Below are positions 1-6,517 of a DNA stretch of 9,891 bases, piece by piece (the first letter of the stretch is position 1; each line of letters begins with the position of its first letter). The notes under the pieces are model-generated. The model searched no databases, had not been told where the DNA came from, and saw only the letters and a list, made by a program, of their open reading frames with translations. This stretch comes from Propionibacteriaceae bacterium (lineage in GTDB: Bacteria; Actinomycetota; Actinomycetes; Propionibacteriales; Propionibacteriaceae), in contig JAITED010000219.1 in NCBI GenBank assembly GCA_031282235.1, forward strand, positions 1-9,891, read 5' to 3'. A program made the translations under genes and the position numbers.

Positions 1-363
1 TTCTTCGCCTTTTTCAACGCTCACGGTGCCCTTACGAAGCTACCCGAGGGTTCTTTCGACACCAGCCATATCACTGCTGTAGGCGACTATTTCTTCAACG
101 GATTCAACAATCACGGTGCCCTTACGAAGCTACCCAAGGGTTCTTTCGACACCAGCCATATCACTGCTGTAGGCGAGGGTTTCTTCATCGGATTATTCTT
201 TGTAGGTGCCCTTACTTATCTACCGATATATTCTTTCAAGCTCAGCAATAACCTCACTACTGTAGGCGACCGTTTCTTCGCCTTTTTCAACGCTCACGGT
301 GCCCTTACGAAGCTACCCGAGGGTTCTTTTGACACCAGCCATATCACTGCTGTAGGTATCGAA
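1..363 (+). repeat. Four tandem ~90-bp coding repeats, three of them nearly identical
   Basis: Units lie at 1-90, 91-180, 181-273 and 274-363. Units 1 and 4 match over the first 83 bases except for one silent C/T change at 330. Unit 2 matches unit 1 over most of its length, including the GCCCTTACGAAGCTACCC block and the 3' half, differing mainly near its 5' end and in GAG/AAG. Unit 3 is diverged (and 31 codons long). Near-identity at the DNA level, including silent sites, points to recent duplication or gene conversion. Confidence 0.9.
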
Positions 364-627
364 TTTTTCAACTCCTTCAACCGGAATGGTGCCCTTACCA
401 GCCTGCCCGGCTCTTTCAAGTTTCCGAGCTTGAACCAAACTGACGCATCCGGATATGACAACTTTTTATACGCCTTTAGTTCGTACGCCACACTTGACCT
501 CGGTGAAGGACGCACGATACTTGACATCATCGGTGAGTGCGCGGAACCTAACGAGCAACGCTTCACTTTCTCAAGCAATCAGCCTGGATATTACGACTCC
601 CGCTTAGGCGCCAATTGGCAAGGATGA
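1..627 (+). CDS. BspA-like leucine-rich-repeat surface protein, C-terminal part (5' end outside window)
   Basis: Reading frame 1 is open from the first base to the TGA at 625-627, giving 208 residues; the start lies upstream of the window. The sequence is a run of about 30-residue repeats with the pattern FFxxFxxxGALTxLPxGSF followed by DTSHITAVG. The units start at residues 1, 31, 61, 92 and about 122, the last being degenerate. This resembles the BspA/DUF285 class of leucine-rich repeats (FDTSxITxV core) found in surface proteins of host-associated bacteria, where they mediate adhesion. After the repeats a non-repetitive tail of about 70 residues ends in GANWQG. There is no LPXTG motif, no hydrophobic C-terminal helix and no charged tail, so cell-wall anchoring is not visible: the protein is either secreted, held by its missing N-terminal part, or truncated. 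Family assignment is fairly sure; function is inferred. Confidence 0.75.
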   Translation, partial: FFAFFNAHGALTKLPEGSFDTSHITAVGDYFFNGFNNHGALTKLPKGSFDTSHITAVGEGFFIGLFFVGALTYLPIYSFKLSNNLTTVGDRFFAFFNAHGALTKLPEGSFDTSHITAVGIEFFNSFNRNGALTSLPGSFKFPSLNQTDASGYDNFLYAFSSYATLDLGEGRTILDIIGECAEPNEQRFTFSSNQPGYYDSRLGANWQG

Positions 628-923
628 GAAAAAGAGCCATATCATCGCGTAGCGAAACTCGGGGGTTTACTAGTCCGTGCGTGGGTGGCTGTTTGACGGG
701 TTATGGATTTTGGCGTGGCTAATAATCGATAATGCGTTCAGTGGCGCGCAGTGGTTTAGATACGTAAGCGAGGGCGCGTTTGGTGGTTGGTTGGTTGGCA
801 GGGTAGTGTTTTTCCTTGCCTGGCGAGGGGTGAGAATCCCGTCATCGACTAGCGATGGTGCGGCTTGCACCGTCCCTCCCTTGGGCGCAAAGGTTTATAA
901 GGCCAAGGTTGAGGAGAAAACAA
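628..923. other. Intergenic region between the LRR gene and rplY
   Basis: No convincing gene. It contains a TTGACG hexamer at 693-698 followed by an AT-rich GCTAATAAT at 718-726, a poor promoter candidate because the spacing is 18 bases to GGCTAA and 21 to TAATAA. A run of GG doublets lies at 782-798. Two overlapping small hairpins lie at 843-857 and 854-874. The rplY Shine-Dalgarno is at 911-916. No clear U-tailed terminator for the upstream LRR gene was seen. Confidence 0.5.
854..874 (+). promoter_or_regulatory. Stem-loop in the rplY leader
   Basis: GATGGTGC (854-861) pairs with GCACCGTC (867-874) in an 8-bp stem with one T-G wobble and a GGCTT loop. A second hairpin, CATCG (843-847) with CGATG (853-857), uses four of the same bases, so the two cannot form together. 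A CCTCC stretch at 875-879 could pair with part of the rplY Shine-Dalgarno (GAGGAG, 911-916). This could be an autoregulatory leader as seen for several ribosomal protein genes, but no known class is recognised. Confidence 0.35.
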
Positions 924-1559
924 ATGGCTGAGATTGAGTTGGTCGCTGAGGCGCGTGACGAGTTTGGCAAGGGCGCTGCCCGGAGGGTGCGCCGCGCTGG
1001 GCGTATTCCGGCGGTGTTATACGGGCACGGCGTAGATCCGATACACATCACGCTGCCGGGGCACGAAACCACGCTGGCGCTACGGCAAGCCAACGTGTTG
1101 CTTGACATCGCCTTGCCGAACGGCAAAAAGCAGTTGGCGTTGCCGAAACAGGTGCAGCGCGACCCGGTGCGCGACACTGTGGAACACGTCGACCTCATCT
1201 TGGTGAAGAAAGGTGAGAAAGTCACCGCTCCGGTGCCGTTGGTGTTGATTGGCGATGTCGAATCCGGTGCACTGCTGGTGCAAGACCGCACCTTCATCTC
1301 GGTGTTGACCGACGCAACCAAAATCCCCAACGAAATTGAGGTTTCGGTTGCGGGGCTGGTTGCCGGTGACCAGATCACGCTCGCCGACGTTAAGCTGCCT
1401 GCTGGCGTGGAACTGGCTGAAGATCCCGAGATTCTGGTTGCTGCGGTTTCGCGGCCCCGCTCCGCTGCTGCCGCTGAGGGTGAGGGCGAAGGCGACGCGG
1501 GCGAAACTGCGGGAACCGATGACGAGGCTGCCGCCCAACCAGCGGAATCGGCTGAATAA
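924..1559 (+). CDS. rplY: 50S ribosomal protein L25, long CTC/TL5 form
   Basis: The protein has 211 residues. L25 binds 5S rRNA in the large ribosomal subunit. Residues 1 to about 92 are the L25 domain, with the characteristic KGAARRVRRAGRIPAVLYG segment at 16-34 and the HITLPGHE strand. Residues about 97-180 are the beta-rich CTC/TL5 C-terminal domain (IEVSVAGLVAGDQITLADV region). Residues 181-211 form an Ala/Glu/Asp/Gly-rich acidic tail, common in actinobacterial L25. The ATG at 924 is chosen because MAEIELVAEARDEFGKG is the normal family start and GAGGAG (911-916) lies 7 bases upstream; an in-frame extension to 855 lacks family similarity. The stop codon overlaps the pth start by one base (TAATG), indicating translational coupling in an rplY-pth operon, an arrangement common in bacteria. 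Confidence 0.96.
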   Translation: MAEIELVAEARDEFGKGAARRVRRAGRIPAVLYGHGVDPIHITLPGHETTLALRQANVLLDIALPNGKKQLALPKQVQRDPVRDTVEHVDLILVKKGEKVTAPVPLVLIGDVESGALLVQDRTFISVLTDATKIPNEIEVSVAGLVAGDQITLADVKLPAGVELAEDPEILVAAVSRPRSAAAAEGEGEGDAGETAGTDDEAAAQPAESAE

Positions 1560-2170
1560 TGACCTGGCTGGTTGCCGGGCTCGGCAACCCCGGCCCGGCA
1601 TACGCAGACACTAGGCACAACGTCGGTTGGATGTGTGCCGACGAGTTGGTGCGGCGCGCCAACGCCACTTGGAAGAAACCGCTGTTGGCGCGCGCTCAAG
1701 TGGCTGAGGTACGGTTGCGCGACTTCGGCCTGACCGCCGTAGGCCCTCTGACCGCCGTATCCCCTAATGAGAAGCTGATTATCGCCAAGCCGTTGACGTA
1801 TATGAACGACTCCGGCATCGCTGTGAAAAAGCTGGCCGCGTTCGCCAAAATCCCCGCCGACCACATCATCGTCATCCATGACGAGTTGGACATCGACTTC
1901 GGCGCGCTCCGGCTGAAATTGGGTGGCGGAGACAACGGCCACAACGGCCTGAAATCCATCCGCGCCCACCTCGGCACCGGCGACTACTACCGGGTGCGTA
2001 TCGGCATCGGCCGCCCCCCCGGACACCTCGACCCGGTAGATTACGTCCTGGCCAAGTTCCCCAAAAAAGACGCAGTAGACGTATCCCTCAACATCGCAAC
2101 TGCTGCGGATGCCGTACTCGCCCTTATCACCACCGATTTAGCCACTGCCCAAAACCGCTTCAACAGCTAA
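1559..2170 (+). CDS. pth: Peptidyl-tRNA hydrolase
   Basis: The protein has 203 residues, the usual size. The enzyme cleaves the ester bond of peptidyl-tRNAs that drop off the ribosome, recycling tRNA in the cytosol. All family signatures are present: GLGNPG with Asn10; TRHNVGW with the catalytic His20 (same numbering as the E. coli enzyme); TYMNDSG with Asn83; HDELDI with Asp108; GGGDNGHNGLKS with Asn129; and YRVRIGIGRP and DYVLAKF near the end. An insertion around residues 55-70 (DFGLTAVGPLTAVSPN) makes the N-terminal part slightly longer than in E. coli. The ATG overlaps the rplY stop, so its translation is probably coupled to rplY. No clear intrinsic terminator follows, so some read-through into ppdK is possible. 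Confidence 0.97.
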   Translation: MTWLVAGLGNPGPAYADTRHNVGWMCADELVRRANATWKKPLLARAQVAEVRLRDFGLTAVGPLTAVSPNEKLIIAKPLTYMNDSGIAVKKLAAFAKIPADHIIVIHDELDIDFGALRLKLGGGDNGHNGLKSIRAHLGTGDYYRVRIGIGRPPGHLDPVDYVLAKFPKKDAVDVSLNIATAADAVLALITTDLATAQNRFNS

Positions 2171-2221
2171 TTTGGGCGCTCCGATATACGTATTAAGGGT
2201 GCGCGGTTCAAGTTGGCGGGG

Positions 2222-2227
2222 TACAAT
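2222..2227 (+). promoter_or_regulatory. Candidate -10 box of the ppdK promoter (TACAAT)
   Basis: TACAAT is a close match to the sigma-70 -10 consensus, in GGGGTACAATTACGC. No good -35 hexamer lies 16-18 bases upstream (GTGCGC at 2199-2204), so the promoter may be weak or activator-dependent. Transcription would start near 2234, giving a leader of about 45 bases that coincides with the inverted repeat at 2232-2261. Confidence 0.45.
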
Positions 2228-2231
2228 TACG

Positions 2232-2261
2232 CAGGTTGCGCGCTTAGGTTGTGGCAACCTG
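2232..2261 (+). promoter_or_regulatory. Inverted repeat / alternative hairpins in the ppdK leader
   Basis: CAGGTTGC (2232-2239) and GCAACCTG (2254-2261) form a perfect 8-bp inverted repeat with a 14-base spacer. Inside the spacer AGGTTG (2246-2251) can instead pair with CAACCT (2255-2260) in a tight 6-bp hairpin with a TGG loop, so the right arm has two possible partners. The element lies between the predicted transcription start and the Shine-Dalgarno (GAGGAG, 2267-2272). It could be a repressor operator or an RNA switch; both are inference. Confidence 0.5.
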
Positions 2262-2278
2262 AAAGTGAGGAGTCATTT

Positions 2279-4900
2279 ATGACAAAGTACGTCTACGATT
2301 TCGCAGAGGGTGCCGCTTCGATGCGCAACCTTCTGGGCGGTAAGGGGGCGAACCTAGCGGAGATGACCGGCTTAGGGATGCCGGTGCCGAAAGGGTTCAC
2401 CATCACCACTGAGGCCTGTACGCAGTACTACGCGGACGGGGAACAAATCTCTGAGGCCATTGTGGCTGAGATTATGAGCCATGTCGCCAAACTGGAGGCT
2501 GACATGGGCAAAAAGTTTGGCGATTCCGAGAATCCGCTGCTGGTATCGGTGCGCTCCGGGGCGCGCGCGTCCATGCCGGGCATGATGGACACCATCCTCA
2601 ACCTAGGCATCAACGACACCGTGGTGGAGACGATTGCCGCCAAGTCCGGCAACCCGCGTTGGGCGTGGGATTCGTACCGCCGCTTCATCCAGATGTACTC
2701 CGACGTGGTGATGGAGGTCGGCAAGGCGTACTTTGAAAAACTCATCGATACGATGAAAGAGGATCGCGGAGTCACGTTGGACACCGACCTCACCGCTGAC
2801 GACCTCAAAGAGCTAGCCGCTCAGTTCAAGGCTGAATACAAGGCGAAGATCGGCGCGGAGTTCCCCTCCGACCCCATTGAGCAGTTGTTCGGCGCTATCA
2901 AGGCAGTGTTCCGCAGTTGGGACAACCCGCGCGCCATCTACTACCGCCGTATGAACGACATCCCCGGCGACTGGGGCACCGCCGTCAACGTGCAGTCGAT
3001 GGTGTTCGGCAACTTGGGCGACACTTCCGGCACCGGCGTGGCGTTCAGCCGCAACCCCGCCACTGGCGAGCGTGGCCTGTTTGGCGAATACCTGATGAAC
3101 GCGCAAGGCGAAGATGTGGTGGCTGGGGTGCGTACCCCGCAGAGCATCGACCAACTCCGCGACCAGAACCCGGCAGTCTATGACCAGTTCCAGACCATTG
3201 TGAACAGTCTGGAGGATCACTACCGCGACATGCAGGACATGGAGTTCACCATCGAGGATGGCAAACTGTTCATGCTGCAGACCCGCAACGGCAAACGTAC
3301 CGCCGCCGCCGCGTTCAAGATTGCTTGTGATTTGGTGGATGAGGGTCGTATCGACGAGAAAACCGCCGTGGCCATGATTGACCCGAAGCAGATTGATGCG
3401 CTGCTGCACCCGCAGTTCGACGACGCTGGACTGGCCGCCGCCAAGGTGATTGGCAAAGGGCTGCCCGCCTCTCCGGGCGCAGCCACCGGCGCTGTGGTAT
3501 TCACCGCTGAGCGCGCCGCCGCCGAAGGCAAACTCGGCAACCCGGTGGTGCTGGTGCGGTTGGAGACCACGCCGGAGGACATCGAGGGGATGCACTATGC
3601 ACAAGGCATTTTGACGGCACGCGGCGGCATGACCAGCCACGCTGCCGTAGTCGCCCGGGGCATGGGCACCTGCTGTGTGTCCGGTTTGGGCGAAATCAAG
3701 TTCGGCGCTGACGGCGTGAGCTTCACGCTCGGCGGAAATACGTATCACGAGGGCGATTGGATTAGCCTTGATGGCTCCACCGGCAAAGTGTACGGGGAGC
3801 AGATTAAAACCGTACCGGCGCAGATTAGCGGCTATTTCGGGCGCATCATGGAGTGGGCTGACCGCTACCGCACGTTGAAAGTACGCACCAACGCCGACAC
3901 CCCCGCCGACGCTAAGCAGGCGCGCGAGTTCGGCGCGGAGGGCATCGGCCTCACCCGTACCGAGCACATGTTCTTTGAGGCTGACCGTATCGCTGCCATC
4001 CGCGAGATGATTGTTTCCGAGACGGTCGAGCAGCGCAAGGCGGCACTCGCCAAACTGCTGCCGATGCAGCGCGGCGACTTCGAGGGCATCTACGAAGCGA
4101 TGGGCGGCCTGCCGGTCACCATCCGGCTGCTAGACCCGCCGCTGCACGAGTTCCTGCCGCACACCGATGAGGAGATACGGGCGCTGGCTGCGGAGATGGG
4201 CATCTCATTCGAGCAGTTGCAGGCCAAGGTTGTCAGCCTGCACGAGTTCAACCCGATGATGGGGCATCGTGGCTGCCGTCTGGACGTCACATTCCCCGAG
4301 ATTGGCGAGATGCAGACGCAGGCCATCATCGAGGCCGCCATCAACGTACAGCGCCGCCACCCCGAGTGGACGGTAGTGCCAGAGATTATGGTGCCGTTGG
4401 TCGGTGAGAAGAAAGAGTTGGCTTTCGTAAAGAAAATCATCACCACCACCGCCGACGCACTCATCGCGGAAGCGGGCATTGACCTGCACTACAAAGTGGG
4501 CACCATGATTGAGATTCCCCGGGCAGCGCTCACCGCTGACGAAATCGCGGAGGACGCAGACTTCTTCAGCTTCGGCACCAACGACCTCACCCAGATGACG
4601 TTCGGGTTCTCCCGCGACGACGCCGCGAAGTTCTTGGATGCCTACTACGACGCGAAGATTTACGAATCCGACCCGTTCTCCCGGCTTGACCAAGTGGGGG
4701 TTGGCAAACTCATAGAGTTGAGCGTAAAGCTCGGTCGCCAAACTCGCCCCGACCTCAAGTTGGGTGTCTGCGGCGAACACGGCGGCGACCCGTCGTCCAT
4801 CGAGTTCTGCCACCGCGCCGGGCTGGATTACGTATCCTGCTCGCCGTTCCGTGTCCCAGTGGCCCGTCTCGCCGCCGCCCAAGCGGCACTGCGCGGGTAG
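2279..4900 (+). CDS. ppdK: Pyruvate, phosphate dikinase (PPDK)
   Basis: The protein has 873 residues, the family's full length. PPDK reversibly interconverts pyruvate, ATP and phosphate with phosphoenolpyruvate, AMP and pyrophosphate; in heterotrophic bacteria it acts in gluconeogenesis or in PPi-linked glycolysis. The N-terminal ATP-grasp part shows LLGGKGANLAEM and SVRSGARASMPGMMDT. The central swivelling domain has GGMTSHAAVVARGMG with the phospho-accepting His454 and preceding Thr452 (the site controlled by regulatory proteins in other organisms). The C-terminal PEP-binding barrel has GIGLTRTEHMF (Arg560), FGTNDLTQMTFGFSRDD and the catalytic Cys831 in GVCGEHGGD; these nearly match the Clostridium symbiosum numbering (His455, Cys831). 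The ATG at 2279 is chosen over an in-frame TTG at 2213 because GAGGAG lies 6 bases upstream and MTKYVYDFAEG is the usual start. The gene is intact. No regulatory kinase gene is in the window. Confidence 0.98.
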   Translation: MTKYVYDFAEGAASMRNLLGGKGANLAEMTGLGMPVPKGFTITTEACTQYYADGEQISEAIVAEIMSHVAKLEADMGKKFGDSENPLLVSVRSGARASMPGMMDTILNLGINDTVVETIAAKSGNPRWAWDSYRRFIQMYSDVVMEVGKAYFEKLIDTMKEDRGVTLDTDLTADDLKELAAQFKAEYKAKIGAEFPSDPIEQLFGAIKAVFRSWDNPRAIYYRRMNDIPGDWGTAVNVQSMVFGNLGDTSGTGVAFSRNPATGERGLFGEYLMNAQGEDVVAGVRTPQSIDQLRDQNPAVYDQFQTIVNSLEDHYRDMQDMEFTIEDGKLFMLQTRNGKRTAAAAFKIACDLVDEGRIDEKTAVAMIDPKQIDALLHPQFDDAGLAAAKVIGKGLPASPGAATGAVVFTAERAAAEGKLGNPVVLVRLETTPEDIEGMHYAQGILTARGGMTSHAAVVARGMGTCCVSGLGEIKFGADGVSFTLGGNTYHEGDWISLDGSTGKVYGEQIKTVPAQISGYFGRIMEWADRYRTLKVRTNADTPADAKQAREFGAEGIGLTRTEHMFFEADRIAAIREMIVSETVEQRKAALAKLLPMQRGDFEGIYEAMGGLPVTIRLLDPPLHEFLPHTDEEIRALAAEMGISFEQLQAKVVSLHEFNPMMGHRGCRLDVTFPEIGEMQTQAIIEAAINVQRRHPEWTVVPEIMVPLVGEKKELAFVKKIITTTADALIAEAGIDLHYKVGTMIEIPRAALTADEIAEDADFFSFGTNDLTQMTFGFSRDDAAKFLDAYYDAKIYESDPFSRLDQVGVGKLIELSVKLGRQTRPDLKLGVCGEHGGDPSSIEFCHRAGLDYVSCSPFRVPVARLAAAQAALRG

Positions 4901-4933
4901 GGAACAGCGCCCAACTCTCAACTAAACATCTAG

Positions 4934-4971
4934 GGGAACCCCCGCTTTGCACGTTGCAGGCGGGGGTTTCC
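4934..4971 (+). terminator. Stem-loop terminator after ppdK
   Basis: AACCCCCGC (4937-4945) pairs perfectly with GCGGGGGTT (4960-4968), extendable to 12 bp with GGG (4934-4936) against TCC (4969-4971) through one wobble. The loop has its own TGCA/TGCA pairing (4948-4951 with 4955-4958). It lies 33 bases after the ppdK stop. The following U-tract is weak, as is common in high-GC bacteria. It separates ppdK from the FHA gene. Confidence 0.85.
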
Positions 4972-5065
4972 GGTATCTTGAAACATAGCCGTTTACTACG
5001 CCGTCGGCTCTGGCTGGCGTGCGTGGTGGGGTTAATGTGTCGAGGGATGTGCAGGAAGGAACGCG

Positions 5066-6313
5066 ATGGCTACGTGGCAGGCCAGCTATGTGAGCGGTGA
5101 CTGGGTGTTGCTCACCGGGCCTTACGCTGTGGTGGCGGTACAGCCGTCGGCAGCAGGGCACTGGGCTGCGCTAGACCGAGCGTTGGACGAACTGCGCGTC
5201 ATAAGGGATTTTCCCGCGCTAACCCGAGCGCTGTTGGGCTGGGATACTGCGCTGTCAGTCGATTTGCTGCTGGTGGTGAGCGAAACCGGCGAGATTACGG
5301 TAGCGGTACGGGGCGCGCTCAAGGTGAGCGAGGCCAATACGGGGATTATGGTCGTTGACGGCAGGGGCGGGGTGATGTGGCAGTGTGCCACTGGCGCTAT
5401 TAACCCGCCGCTGCGTATCGACTTCGAGGGCACTGGCGCTGGAGCCGGGTGGGATGAACTGGCTCCCGGCATGGTTCAGGCGGCAACATTGGTCATAAAC
5501 GCTACGGGGCAAGGCATTACGTTGCCGCCGGTGGCGGCTCCTGCTGCCTCGCCGCCGCCAGTAGCGCTCGCTTTGGGGCAACCGGAGGTAGCAGCCGTAA
5601 TACGGCCAATACCAGACGATGCCACCCAAGTGATTCCCGTAGTGACAGACGTGGATACGCCGGAGTGGGTGTTGCCAGACTCGCCAACCCCCACCACCCC
5701 GGTGACGCTGCCCGCGCCTTGGCCGCCACCGTTCGCCGCGACGGCTGTGCCCGAAGTAACGCCGGAACCCGAAGTTTCCGACGAGCGCACCACTATCACC
5801 AACATCTCGGACGTGCAGGCGTTTGTCCCCATCCCCAAGCCACCGCCGACTGTTACACCTGCTCCCGTATTATCCCCAGCTGCGCCTGTGTCCGCAGTTG
5901 CGCCCGCAGCCGTCGTGAGAACACCTGCTGCACCTGTCGCACCTGCCGCACCTGGCGCACCTGCTTCGGTAGCGACAGCGCAACTCGCGTTCTCGGATGG
6001 GCGGGTGTTGCCGCTCAGCGAGTCAGTGGTGGTGGGGCGGGCGCCGCAGGTTGCTCCCGGCGACCGGGCGGTTCCCATCAAGGTGTATAGCCCCAATCGG
6101 GATGTATCGCGTACTCATCTGCGTATTGACCCTCAGGGCGCTGAATGGCTGGTGTCCGACCTCAACTCCACCAACGGTACGCTGGTACGCCGCCCCGGCG
6201 AGGCCACCATTATCGCCACCGAGGAGGCACCGGTGCCGGTGGGTTTCGGGGCGCTCGTCGCTTTAGGGGACAACGTCGTATTTCGTATTGACCCAGTTGC
6301 TCCGATTGTTTAA
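5066..6313 (+). CDS. FHA-domain protein with unassigned N-terminal domain and Pro/Ala/Thr-rich linker
   Basis: The protein has 415 residues with no signal peptide or membrane helix, so it is probably cytosolic. Residues 1 to about 155 form a globular domain (MATWQASYVSGDW..., DLLLVVSETGEITVAVRG) that I do not recognise. Residues about 156-303 are a low-complexity linker rich in Pro, Ala, Thr and Val. Residues about 305-411 are a forkhead-associated domain that binds phosphothreonine, with the expected residues: GR at 324-325, Ser348 and His351 in DVSRTHLRI, and Asn370-Gly371 in NSTNGT. Such proteins usually act as readers of Ser/Thr protein kinases. A DERTTITNI segment at 239-247 in the linker is a possible phosphorylation site, by analogy with actinobacterial FHA proteins; this is inference. 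AGGAAGGA (5053-5060) lies 5 bases before the ATG. A terminator precedes the gene, so it is transcribed separately. No kinase or phosphatase gene is in the window. Confidence 0.88.
   Translation: MATWQASYVSGDWVLLTGPYAVVAVQPSAAGHWAALDRALDELRVIRDFPALTRALLGWDTALSVDLLLVVSETGEITVAVRGALKVSEANTGIMVVDGRGGVMWQCATGAINPPLRIDFEGTGAGAGWDELAPGMVQAATLVINATGQGITLPPVAAPAASPPPVALALGQPEVAAVIRPIPDDATQVIPVVTDVDTPEWVLPDSPTPTTPVTLPAPWPPPFAATAVPEVTPEPEVSDERTTITNISDVQAFVPIPKPPPTVTPAPVLSPAAPVSAVAPAAVVRTPAAPVAPAAPGAPASVATAQLAFSDGRVLPLSESVVVGRAPQVAPGDRAVPIKVYSPNRDVSRTHLRIDPQGAEWLVSDLNSTNGTLVRRPGEATIIATEEAPVPVGFGALVALGDNVVFRIDPVAPIV
5921..5964 (+). repeat. Five-copy 9-bp in-frame repeat in the FHA linker
   Basis: ACCTG recurs at 5923, 5932, 5941, 5950 and 5959, an exact 9-base period with core GCACCTGNC. 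It encodes three-residue Ala/Pro units (TPAAPVAPAAPGAPA, residues 286-300). The copy number could change by slippage without breaking the frame, altering linker length between the N-terminal and FHA domains. Confidence 0.8.
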
Positions 6314-6423
6314 GTCACCAGAGCGAGAAACTGGGACGCGGTTAAAGGGTGGCAACCCCTCAGAGAGCAGCACCTTAATTTTTGCCATAAAATCTACGGT
6401 TTATGAATAATCGTTCAGGCTTC

Positions 6424-6465
6424 TTGACGCTGACCGGCAGAAACATTACAAAAAGTTTAACTTTT
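6424..6465 (+). promoter_or_regulatory. Candidate promoter with overlapping 15-bp palindrome
   Basis: TTGACG (6424-6429) and TACAAA (6447-6452) are 17 bases apart, a normal sigma-70 layout. The perfect palindrome AAAAGTTTAACTTTT (6451-6465, 7-bp arms around one T) covers the end of the -10 box and the expected start site, the classic position of a repressor operator. What it transcribes is uncertain: the structured RNA at 6518 has its own closer -10 box. Confidence 0.4.
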
Positions 6466-6505
6466 CTGAGATTTTGATGTCACATTTGGGGCATTTTTCG
6501 TGAGT

Positions 6506-6511
6506 TATAAG
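6506..6511 (+). promoter_or_regulatory. Candidate -10 box (TATAAG) for the structured RNA
   Basis: TATAAG is a five-of-six match to the sigma-70 -10 box. The normal spacing puts the start site at about 6518, exactly the first base of the RNA's closing stem. The best -35 candidate 17 bases upstream, CATTTG (6483-6488), is poor. The agreement of box and stem supports a dedicated promoter. Confidence 0.45.
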
Positions 6512-6517
6512 TATGGG

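Larger units (their letters stand above)
6314..6517. other. AT-rich intergenic region with promoter-like boxes
   Basis: There is no gene here. The stretch from about 6370 is clearly more AT-rich than the flanking genes. Visible elements are a CATAAA/TTTATG inverted repeat (6386-6391 with 6400-6405), the TTGACG/TACAAA pair with an overlapping palindrome, and the TATAAG box before the structured RNA. No convincing terminator for the FHA gene was found; GGGT-GGCA-ACCC at 6347-6358 followed by a T-run at 6379-6383 is a weak candidate. Confidence 0.5.

Noticed and set aside
1..363. CRISPR array
   Set aside because: The repeats are contiguous, about 90 bp, in frame and coding, with no unique spacers.
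624..722. 32-codon open frame overlapping the LRR stop as ATGA
   Set aside because: Too short, no recognisable product; kept only as a possible frameshift remnant in the findings.
677..931. 84-codon plus-strand open frame before rplY
   Set aside because: GTG start without a ribosome-binding site, tryptophan-rich product with no family look, and overlap with the rplY start and leader hairpins.
842..2026. 394-codon open frame on the minus strand over rplY and pth
   Set aside because: It is the antisense shadow of two genes with clear family motifs; its product is low-complexity and unlike any family.
2813..3967. 384-codon minus-strand open frame inside ppdK
   Set aside because: High-GC antisense shadow of an intact, fully conserved enzyme gene.
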